DNA of 13,569 nucleotides from Christensenella sp. UBA7588 (GTDB lineage: Bacteria > Bacillota > Clostridia > Christensenellales > CAG-917), in NCBI GenBank assembly GCA_002478945.1, contig DLKM01000016.1, forward strand, positions 59,481 to 73,049, read 5' to 3'. Shown piece after piece: positions 7,111 through 12,557 of this stretch (positions are counted from its first letter, which is position 1; each line of letters begins with the position of its first letter). The translations under genes were made by a program, and so were the position numbers. The notes under the pieces were generated by a model. That model worked only from the letters and a program-made list of their open reading frames with translations. It did no database searches and was not told the DNA's origin.

Positions 7111-7218
7111 ACACACCTCGTTTTATCTGATAATCTTATGCATATCGCCACTATTTGGTGTGTTTTTCGTCTGTGAAAACGTTTCGTGAAACATTCGATT
7201 TTTTCGGGTGAAAGCATT

Positions 7219-7980
7219 TTAGTCCGTTCGAGACAGATATGCGGACAAAATCGCAATGAATTTGGCATAATCGTCCACATACGAAAAATGACCGCCGTCG
7301 AGCAAAAATCCCTGAACGTTTTTGACGTGTTTCAAAAAATACTTATACATATACATCGGTGTTTCTTTGTCCTTATTTCCCCAAAACACCACCGTTGGCG
7401 CGTCGATATTGCAAAGCGCGCCGCGCTGGTCGTAATTTACGACGTTTATAAAAGTCTTTTTCATCGTATCGGACAAAATTGCGTAATCGCTCGAGCCTTT
7501 CAGCCCTTTTTTTCCGAATTTTTTGAGAATTTTGTGAATTGCAACTTTAACGTAATACGAAGGCTTGCGCCTCGGTTTTAATCCTGCGGAATCGATGAGG
7601 ATAAGTCTTTCGACGAGATGCGGATATTTGCTTGCAATCTCGATTGCGACTCTGCCGCCGAACGAATGCCCGACCAAAGTCGCTTCTTTTATTCCGCATA
7701 CGACAAACAGTTTTACCACGTCGTCGGCGTATTCGGACACGGTATACGGCTTGTCGGGTTCTTGACTGTTCCCGAATCCCGCAAAATCCAAAATCGTGGT
7801 TCTGTACTTAATACAAAGACGTTTTGCGACAAATAAAAAAGCTGTGCGCGATGCGCCCCAGCCGTGTAAAAATACTATATCTTTTCCTTTTCCGAATTGC
7901 TCGTAGCACACCGAGTGTGCGTTTATGAGAGCGTATTCCGCCTCGTTTTGCTCGCAAATAACGTTAAGATTGCCCGTCAA
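7219..7980 (-). CDS. Alpha/beta-fold hydrolase (253 aa)
   Basis: Cytosolic alpha/beta hydrolase with complete catalytic triad: nucleophile S106 in GHSFGG (104-109), acid D204 in GNKD (201-204) and H231 in GGHFSY (229-234); oxyanion HGWG lies at 39-42. A lid-like basic segment (about 134-165, many Lys and Arg) separates the core halves. Substrate is unknown; the family spans esterases, lipases and C-C hydrolases. The start is a TTG at 7980 preceded by AAAGGAG with only 3 nt spacing, unusual but the best available; it lies 9 nt after the rimI stop codon, so translation is probably coupled. It sits between rimI and murF, which suggests a housekeeping or envelope-related role; this is guilt by association only. 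Confidence 0.85.
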   Translation of the reverse strand: MTGNLNVICEQNEAEYALINAHSVCYEQFGKGKDIVFLHGWGASRTAFLFVAKRLCIKYRTTILDFAGFGNSQEPDKPYTVSEYADDVVKLFVVCGIKEATLVGHSFGGRVAIEIASKYPHLVERLILIDSAGLKPRRKPSYYVKVAIHKILKKFGKKGLKGSSDYAILSDTMKKTFINVVNYDQRGALCNIDAPTVVFWGNKDKETPMYMYKYFLKHVKNVQGFLLDGGHFSYVDDYAKFIAILSAYLSRTD

Positions 7981-7989
7981 AGTCTCCTT

Positions 7990-8421
7990 TTACACAGTCA
8001 GCCACATAATGAGCGCGTCGTGCGTGTAATTGTAATACTTCTTGCGTATTCCTTCGACGGTAAAGCCGAAACTTTTGTACAATCTTATTGCGGGTTCGTT
8101 GCCGTCGCGCACCTCGAGCGTCATATACTTCAAACCGAGCATTCTCGCTCTCGAAATCAGTTCCGACATAAGAAGCGTACCGATGCCTTTGCCTCTGAAA
8201 TCCGCGCGCACGGCTATATTCGTTATATGCGCCTCGTCAACCACTTTGTGAAAACCGCCGTAGCAAATCACGTCGTCTCCGCGCACGCCTACGAGATAAT
8301 ACGCGTTTTCGTCCTCGACCTCGGGGATAAACATACGTTCGCTCCACGGTTGGTCAAACGCCTCGCGCTCGATTTGTGCCATTTGACGTAAATGTTCGTA
8401 TCGCAACGGCTCAAATTTCAT
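7990..8421 (-). CDS. rimI: Ribosomal protein S18 alanine N-acetyltransferase RimI (143 aa)
   Basis: GNAT-fold acetyltransferase that transfers acetyl from acetyl-CoA to protein N-termini; RimI classically modifies ribosomal protein S18. Motif A is RADFRGKGIGT (72-82) with the acetyl-CoA pyrophosphate loop RGKGIG. TLEVRDGNEPAIRLYKSFGF (101-120) holds the catalytic-site Glu and Tyr positions, and the C-terminal YYNYTHDALIM (129-139) is typical of RimI. Length is standard. Its start overlaps the end of tsaB by 11 bp, with GGAG about 10 nt upstream, and the hydrolase gene follows 9 nt downstream, so it is part of a tight operon. The tsaE-tsaB-rimI order is a common bacterial arrangement and supports the call. 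Confidence 0.93.
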   Translation of the reverse strand: MKFEPLRYEHLRQMAQIEREAFDQPWSERMFIPEVEDENAYYLVGVRGDDVICYGGFHKVVDEAHITNIAVRADFRGKGIGTLLMSELISRARMLGLKYMTLEVRDGNEPAIRLYKSFGFTVEGIRKKYYNYTHDALIMWLTV

Positions 8422-8986
8422 CTTTCTCTCTCTCCGCCTGCGATTTTCTCATATAATACGGCTCGATAACGTTGACGAATTCGCCGTTTTCCGCCTTGTT
8501 TTTGACAACTTGCGCAAGCGCGTCGCATCTCGACGTCACGGGTTCGTACACCACGTTTTTAAGGTTTTTCGCGTCTTGTGCCTCGACGAATCTTGCGGAT
8601 ACGACTTTGCCGTTTTCGCATTCGGCAAGATATACGTTGCCGTGTCCTGCGTCGACTCCGGCCGTGACTTTCGTCCTATTGTATGCGATAAGCTCGAACG
8701 AAGTTACGCAAATGCGTTTCGCGCCGTTTGCAAACGCTATTGCCGTCAACGCCGAAACGCCTATTCTGATACCCGTAAACGAGCCGGGGCCTACCACGCA
8801 CGCCACGACGTCGACGTCGCTTACATCAACGCCGTTCGACTTCAAAACGTCGTCAATACACGGCAAAAGACTTGCGGAATGACCGCTCTTGCCGAGTTCT
8901 TCGGACTTGCAAAAAACTTCGCCGTCCTTTATCAAAACCACGTTTAACGCCGTAGTCGTCGTATCAACTGCCAAAATATTGCTCAT
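8411..8986 (-). CDS. tsaB: tRNA threonylcarbamoyladenosine biosynthesis protein TsaB (191 aa)
   Basis: TsaB is the ASKHA-fold partner of TsaD and TsaE in the complex that makes t6A37 on ANN-decoding tRNAs; it has a structural rather than catalytic role. Visible signatures are LAVDTTTTALNV (5-16), GHSASLLP (35-42), GPGSFTGIRIG (67-77), VDAGHGNVYLA (111-121) and the C-terminal EPYYMRKSQAEREK. At 191 aa it is shorter than the usual ~230, mostly in the second lobe. ATG 8986 is chosen because TAAGGACGAT precedes it and the protein then begins with the standard first strand; the extension to 9022 has no family support. It lies 7 nt after the TsaE stop codon and overlaps rimI. tsaD is not in the window. 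Confidence 0.93.
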   Translation of the reverse strand: MSNILAVDTTTTALNVVLIKDGEVFCKSEELGKSGHSASLLPCIDDVLKSNGVDVSDVDVVACVVGPGSFTGIRIGVSALTAIAFANGAKRICVTSFELIAYNRTKVTAGVDAGHGNVYLAECENGKVVSARFVEAQDAKNLKNVVYEPVTSRCDALAQVVKNKAENGEFVNVIEPYYMRKSQAEREKDEI

Positions 8987-8993
8987 ATCGTCC

Positions 8994-10115
8994 TTATTGC
9001 TGTCTCTCGACGTCGAAAACACGCTTGTTTTCCCCGTCGGAAGTTATAGAAATCTTGATTACTTTTCCGTCGAAACGCTCGAATTTATTCCACTCGATAA
9101 CCGTCACGCTATCGTCGTCGAAACATTCCTCGATACCGAGTTCTTCGAGTTCGTCCGCACTTTCCACTCTATACATATCCAAATGGTTGAGTTTGAGTCG
9201 TCCGTCCTCGTATACGTTGAGAATGGTAAACGTCGGACTGGTAACCTCGTCTTTGACGCCCAACGCTTTTGCAAGCCCTTTTGTGAAAGTCGTTTTGCCT
9301 GCGCCCAAATCTCCCTCGAGAAGAATGGTCTCTCCTCCGTGCAACTGCTCGGCAACCTCGCTCGCAAGCGCATAGGTTTCTTCGACGCTTCCTATCTCGT
9401 GCGTGCCGAATATGCTCTTTTTCTTCATTCTCGTGCCGTCCCAGTGCAAAATTTTGCTCAGACGTTTATACAGCACAAACGTCAGAACGCTTACGATTAT
9501 ACATCTTAATATGTTAAAAGGCAACACGCCTACGAGCAAATAATAAGTATAAAAGTTGTCTTCCGTTACGTTTTTATACAATGACGTCACGCTTGCGACT
9601 ATACCGTCGAATCCGTACAGTTTGGAATAAAACGGTATGGATATAAATCTGTTGACCAGAAGCGACAGCGCAGTCAATATTCCGCTTCCGACAACGAGAC
9701 CTATCAACGCGTGCTTTTTGTCCTTGTGAAGTTGATAAATTATCGACGCAGGCAAAACGAAAGATATGCCGAGAAGTATATCCGTCAATTCTCCGACGTT
9801 TCCCGTACCCGACATCGCCAGTTTGAAAAGGCACTTAAGCACGATAACTATACACGCGCTTATCGGCCCCATCGAAAAACCTGCGAGCAACGCCGGAAGT
9901 TCGCTTATCTGTATTTCCAAAAATCCCGGGAACATAAACGGCAACGGAAAGTGCGCTATATACAAAATAAACGAAATTGCCGTCAAAATCGCAACTTTCG
10001 TGATATAAGCCGTGGTAAATTTTGCACTCTTAAATTGTTTCAAAGTGCCTTTTACGTCAATCTTTGCGTTTTGAGATTTGATGCTTTTCTCTGAAATCTC
10101 GTCTTTTTTGCTCAT
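8994..10115 (-). CDS. RibU-TsaE fusion: riboflavin ECF S-component joined to the t6A ATPase TsaE (373 aa)
   Basis: One uninterrupted frame carries two complete proteins. Residues about 33-223 are a riboflavin S-component (RibU/FmnP type) with about five to six TM helices: FPLPF (56-60), SELPALLAGFSMGP (71-84), GILTALSLLVNRF (145-157) and GVLPFNILRC (196-205). A linker of only about six residues (224-229) leads to TsaE at 230-373: GDLGAGKTT (268-276, P-loop), TSPTFTILN (292-300), HLDMYR (311-316) and TVIEW (338-342). TsaE supplies ATP hydrolysis to the TsaB-TsaD t6A complex; RibU needs the EcfAA'T energising module, not visible here. The ATG at 10115 follows AAAGGAGAAAA; the longer frame to 10193 would start inside the riboswitch terminator. 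Met230 (ATG 9428) could start free TsaE, with a weak ribosome site but a promoter-like sequence upstream. Fusion by sequencing error is possible but needs loss of a stop in frame. Confidence 0.9.
   Translation of the reverse strand: MSKKDEISEKSIKSQNAKIDVKGTLKQFKSAKFTTAYITKVAILTAISFILYIAHFPLPFMFPGFLEIQISELPALLAGFSMGPISACIVIVLKCLFKLAMSGTGNVGELTDILLGISFVLPASIIYQLHKDKKHALIGLVVGSGILTALSLLVNRFISIPFYSKLYGFDGIVASVTSLYKNVTEDNFYTYYLLVGVLPFNILRCIIVSVLTFVLYKRLSKILHWDGTRMKKKSIFGTHEIGSVEETYALASEVAEQLHGGETILLEGDLGAGKTTFTKGLAKALGVKDEVTSPTFTILNVYEDGRLKLNHLDMYRVESADELEELGIEECFDDDSVTVIEWNKFERFDGKVIKISITSDGENKRVFDVERQQ
9496..9524 (-). promoter_or_regulatory. Candidate internal promoter inside ribU, upstream of the tsaE part
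   Basis: On the minus strand: TTGCCT (9519-9524), a 17-bp spacer and a perfect TATAAT (9496-9501). The predicted start near 9489 lies about 60 nt upstream of the ATG of Met230 (9428), the natural first residue of the TsaE part. It would let tsaE, tsaB and rimI be transcribed without passing the FMN riboswitch. Because the site lies within coding sequence, chance occurrence is possible. Confidence 0.45.
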
Positions 10116-10146
10116 TTTTCTCCTTTGGCGCATCGTTTGTAAGGAT

Positions 10147-10177
10147 AAAAAACAAAAAATGCGCCTTCGAGGGCGCA
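10147..10177 (-). terminator. Riboswitch-controlled intrinsic terminator upstream of ribU-tsaE
   Basis: On the minus strand TGCGCC (10172-10177) pairs with GGCGCA (10160-10165), followed by TTTTTTGTTTTTT (10147-10159). It lies between the FMN aptamer and the ribosome site (about 10119-10124), so FMN most likely acts by premature transcription termination rather than by masking the ribosome site. Confidence 0.85.
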
Positions 10178-10195
10178 ACGCTAAAAAAAGCATCT

Positions 10196-10310
10196 TTGCC
10201 TCTCTCGTCCGGACTATAACCGTCGGTCAAGGAATCGCACCTTGTCGGCACGCAAAAGCGTGTTCGCGGACTATACCGCCGGTGAGGATTTGCACCTCGC
10301 CCCGAAGCAA
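10196..10310 (-). ncRNA. FMN riboswitch (RFN element)
   Basis: The minus strand matches the conserved RFN element. P1 forms between TTGCTTC (10304-10310) and GAGGCAA (10196-10202). Inside, in order, are GGGGCGAGGTGCAAATCCTC, ACCGGCGGTATAGTCCGCG, a short variable hairpin ACACGC/GCGTG, AAGGTGCGATTCCTTG, and ACCGACGGTTATAGTCCGGAC. In this class FMN binding represses expression of flavin synthesis or riboflavin import genes. The gene downstream begins with a RibU domain, which agrees. Confidence 0.95.
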
Positions 10311-10315
10311 TTATT

Positions 10316-10344
10316 ATGTTACTCTCAGCCATACGGATTGTCAA
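10316..10344 (-). promoter_or_regulatory. Promoter of the FMN riboswitch transcript
   Basis: On the minus strand: a perfect TTGACA (10339-10344), a 17-bp spacer and TAACAT (10316-10321). The predicted start falls at about 10309-10310, just where riboswitch stem P1 begins, which supports the assignment. Confidence 0.65.
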
Positions 10345-10437
10345 GCGTATGCGAGATTATAAAAGCACTCGAATTTTCGACATTCTGTCAAAGCAAGCCG
10401 TAAAGCCGCATTCACAAAGCCTACGTCGAGCAAACGA

Positions 10438-10467
10438 GTATCAAAATCGGAGAAAACACTCATAATT
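10438..10467 (+). promoter_or_regulatory. Possible sigma-G-like promoter abutting the 119-aa gene
   Basis: GTATC (10438-10442), 18 bp, then CATAATT (10461-10467) resembles the forespore sigma-G pattern (GHATR, N18, CATNMTA) at 4 of 5 and 6 of 7 positions by recalled consensus. Read as sigma-A, CATAAT lacks a good -35. The -10 lies 6 nt before ATG 10473, so the mRNA would be nearly leaderless. Confidence 0.35.
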
Positions 10468-10472
10468 ACTCT

Positions 10473-10832
10473 ATGCAAAACTACGTTACTCCGATAGAAA
10501 CCGCTAAAAACGTCGTTCAAACCGCAACGGAAAACGACTCTGCGCAACCCACTCCCGATTACGCCGTATTTTGCGCTTTGCAAAACGAGTACGTCGTAAG
10601 CGCAAAATGCTTCGAATACGACGGAACTCTTATCGTTGCGGTGCTTACTCGCCCGCTATATCTGAAAAGCGTCCGAGACAAATGCCTCGACGACGTGAAA
10701 ACGTCGATTGAAAAAGCGACGAAAAAAAGCGTAATCGCAACGTTCGACGTTGACGTTTACGCGCGAATAAAAGACGATATGAACGAACAAGAAAAATCCG
10801 CATTATATAAAAAAGTCACGGCAAGGCTGTGA
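10473..10832 (+). CDS. Small protein of unknown function, weak YhcN/YlaJ resemblance (119 aa)
   Basis: I do not recognise this gene with certainty. It has no signal peptide or TM segment. The N-terminal 30 residues are polar and probably disordered (rich in T, N, Q). Residues 31-119 form an alpha/beta pattern: AVFCALQNEY, GTLIVAVLTRPLYLKSV, a helix to about 85, then SVIATFDVDVYARI and a lysine-rich final helix. The strand-helix-strand order with 'VAV', a basic helix and 'V(T/A)xDxDxYxRI' recalls the YhcN/YlaJ domain of spore lipoproteins, but the lipobox of that family is absent. It is a single gene on the plus strand between two minus units. ATG 10473 is the only sensible start; no Shine-Dalgarno is close (GGAG lies over 20 nt away). 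Its last codons are part of a terminator hairpin. Confidence 0.65.
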   Translation: MQNYVTPIETAKNVVQTATENDSAQPTPDYAVFCALQNEYVVSAKCFEYDGTLIVAVLTRPLYLKSVRDKCLDDVKTSIEKATKKSVIATFDVDVYARIKDDMNEQEKSALYKKVTARL

Positions 10833-10838
10833 CTTTTT
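10810..10838. terminator. Bidirectional terminator embedded in the 3' end of the 119-aa gene
   Basis: AAAAAGTCAC (10810-10819) pairs perfectly with GTGACTTTTT (10829-10838) around a 9-nt loop. The upstream arm encodes the last residues of the plus-strand protein and the stop codon (10830-10832) lies in the downstream arm. On the minus strand it is 53 nt beyond the rsfS stop codon and can end that transcript too. Confidence 0.85.
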
Positions 10839-10890
10839 ATAACTTGTTTTACCGTTTGCGAGAAACGAAATTATCTCTCGTCTCTGACAA

Positions 10891-11247
10891 TCAGTCGTTT
10901 GTCGGGACGTATTTGTGCATATTTCCGCCGTCCGCCCAAAGTTTTTCAAGGCAATAAAACACCCTCGTTTCGTCGTTGAAAACGTGAACGATAACTCCGC
11001 CGTAGTCAAGAACCGCCCACTTGCCTTCGTTCACGCCGTCCGTGTGAATGGGGCTGATGCCGTATTCGTTCATTTTCTCGTCTACGAATTCGACGAGTGC
11101 TTTGACCTGCTTATTGCTCTTTGCGGTGCAAATAACGAAATAATCCGCAATAACGGTCAAGTGCGCAACGTCCAAAACCGTGATGTCCGTGGCTTTATGC
11201 TCGTCGAGTTCGCGGCAAATAACGTCTTTCATTTCAATAGGTTCCAT
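10891..11247 (-). CDS. rsfS: Ribosome silencing factor RsfS (118 aa)
   Basis: RsfS (formerly YbeB/Iojap family) binds ribosomal protein uL14 and blocks subunit joining when nutrients are short. The protein has the standard length and signatures: ITVLDVAHLTVIADYFVICTAKSNKQV (22-48, with the family's DYFVIC), HTDGVNEGKWAVLDYGGVIVHVF (68-90, with EGxxxxxWxLxDYGxVxVHVF character) and RVFYCLEKLW (94-103). The ATG at 11247 follows AGGAGGAATTT, a near-perfect ribosome site. It lies 105 bp downstream of nadD-yqeK, the common bacterial order, and is likely cotranscribed. The gap holds only a weak hairpin (AACTCG 11303-11308 with CGAGTT 11319-11324). Confidence 0.95.
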   Translation of the reverse strand: MEPIEMKDVICRELDEHKATDITVLDVAHLTVIADYFVICTAKSNKQVKALVEFVDEKMNEYGISPIHTDGVNEGKWAVLDYGGVIVHVFNDETRVFYCLEKLWADGGNMHKYVPTND

Positions 11248-11352
11248 AAATTCCTCCTATTCGCAATATGTAAAAGCGAGTAGTTTTCTTTAGTTTTTGC
11301 AAAACTCGACAAAATACGCGAGTTCCCACTTCAAATTATGCACCGACGACAA

Positions 11353-12468
11353 TCATTTGTCAAGATAGCAATGTTTGGCTTCTTCTGTAAGCGGATGCAT
11401 TCCGTTGCCCTTTGCAAGCACTTTGTCGTAAGTATACTTAAGCACCGCCTCAAAACCTTTTTCAAAATCCTGCATAGCAATCTCTCTCAACTTCGGAATA
11501 GGCTCGTATTGCCTGTCAAAAGACAAACTGTCCGCAGTATACACGAGTTTTTCGAGCATAGTCATATCTGCTTTTGCCGTGGTGTGAAATCTAATTGCGT
11601 TCAAGACGTCCTCGTCCTGCACTCCGAAATCTCGTTTTGCCTTCTCCGCACCCAAAAACTGATGCAATACGGGCGTTCCCACAGCATCCGCAGGCACGTT
11701 AAGCCCGTCGAGAGACGGACGTTGCTTTGCGTTGTCGTGCAACAGACACGCCAAAAACACTTTGGTAAAGTCCTGTTTCAGATTGTGCCTCGAATTTAAC
11801 TCCACCGCAGTAAGAACCACGGCTTTGCTGTGTTCGAAAAGGTCGGGCGTCTGAAAAGATTTCAACTTCTCGACCATATCTTTGTACTCGCAAAAAAGTC
11901 CGTTTTCCACGATTCGAGCATACACCTTATCGTCGATGCAATCGGGTTTCATTCCGAGCAACAATTCCGCTTTGATTCTGGACGACGAAACGTCTTTCCC
12001 GACGTAATCGAGCAAAATCAACTCTCCGCCGTAACGTTTTTCGAGTTCGGACACGAGTTTTTTCGAATCGGCATACCCTTCTCTTGCACAAACGGCAATC
12101 GGACACGCTTTCAAAACGAGGTCGGGACGATACCAAGTGTCGAGATACTCGAGGCTGTCGCCGCCGATAAGGTACACTATATCTCCGTATTTTTGCTTAA
12201 GTAACGGCAGATTCAACGCGCTGTAATTGTCTTTGCCCTTAACTTTTTCTATGTCGTCGATTGTGAAATTCATACCCTCGAACGCCGTGCGAACGAGGTC
12301 GCATCTTTGTTCAAACGACAAAAATCCCGCACTCTTGTGAGGCGGATAAAACGTAGGCACGACGACGAGACGCTCGATGCCGAGTTCGTCCAATGCGCTT
12401 TTACACATCCTGACGTGTTCAATGTGCGGAGGGTCGAATGCGCCTCCGAAAACCAATGTTCTTGCCAT
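11353..12468 (-). CDS. nadD: NadD-YqeK fusion: nicotinate-nucleotide adenylyltransferase plus HD-type Ap4A hydrolase (371 aa)
   Basis: The N-terminal domain (1 to about 195) is NadD, which makes deamido-NAD from nicotinate mononucleotide and ATP: GGAFDPPHIEH (8-18, the GGTFDPxHxGH motif with Glu in place of the usual Gly), VPTFYPPHK (37-45), GGDSLEYLDTW (102-112) and SSSRIK (161-166). The C-terminal domain (about 196-371) is YqeK-type HD phosphohydrolase, which in its family cleaves Ap4A symmetrically: FEHS (211-214), LLHDNAK (242-248), VLHQFLGAE (267-275), IRFHTT (292-297) and YTADS (310-314) supply the metal-binding His and Asp. The two are separate neighbouring genes in most Bacillota; such fusions are known elsewhere. 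ATG 12468 has no Shine-Dalgarno and lies 7 nt from a perfect -10, suggesting a leaderless mRNA. rsfS follows. Confidence 0.93.
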   Translation of the reverse strand: MARTLVFGGAFDPPHIEHVRMCKSALDELGIERLVVVPTFYPPHKSAGFLSFEQRCDLVRTAFEGMNFTIDDIEKVKGKDNYSALNLPLLKQKYGDIVYLIGGDSLEYLDTWYRPDLVLKACPIAVCAREGYADSKKLVSELEKRYGGELILLDYVGKDVSSSRIKAELLLGMKPDCIDDKVYARIVENGLFCEYKDMVEKLKSFQTPDLFEHSKAVVLTAVELNSRHNLKQDFTKVFLACLLHDNAKQRPSLDGLNVPADAVGTPVLHQFLGAEKAKRDFGVQDEDVLNAIRFHTTAKADMTMLEKLVYTADSLSFDRQYEPIPKLREIAMQDFEKGFEAVLKYTYDKVLAKGNGMHPLTEEAKHCYLDK

Positions 12469-12490
12469 ATCAAAGATTATACATTATTAT
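12462..12490 (+). promoter_or_regulatory. Candidate plus-strand promoter overlapping the nadD start
   Basis: TTGCCA (12462-12467), a 17-bp spacer and TATTAT (12485-12490), each one base off consensus. The -35 overlaps the nadD start codon on the other strand, and the -10 lies between the -35 and -10 of the nadD promoter. The predicted start is near 12497, giving a leader of about 60 nt to ATG 12558. Confidence 0.45.
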
Positions 12491-12504
12491 TTTGCGCATA
12501 TCAA
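12476..12504 (-). promoter_or_regulatory. Sigma-A-type promoter of nadD-yqeK, 7 nt from the ATG
   Basis: On the minus strand: TTGATA (12499-12504), a 17-bp spacer and a perfect TATAAT (12476-12481). Only CTTTGAT separates the -10 from ATG 12468, so the mRNA should start at or within a base or two of the start codon. Confidence 0.7.
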
Positions 12505-12557
12505 CAATAATCGCACTTAACGGTATCGTTTTTTGTTTTATCGGCAACAATCACGAT

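Noticed and set aside
7111..7218. Possible RNA gene or promoter in the hydrolase-murF gap
   Set aside because: No convincing hairpin, tRNA-like fold or -35/-10 pair was visible; it is treated as an operon gap.
10116..10193. N-terminal extension of RibU-TsaE to 10193
   Set aside because: It lies across the riboswitch terminator and is arginine-rich without family resemblance; ATG 10115 has a strong AGGAG ribosome site.
10356..10391. Second promoter upstream of the FMN riboswitch (TTGACA 10386-10391, TATAAT 10356-10361)
   Set aside because: Both hexamers are perfect but the spacer is 24 bp, too long for a sigma-A promoter.
12428..12440. GGAGG plus ATG 12438 as the start of the right-hand membrane protein
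   Set aside because: The GGAGG is the antisense of the nadD DPP codons, and this start would overlap the 5' end of nadD by 31 bp; kept only as an alternative.
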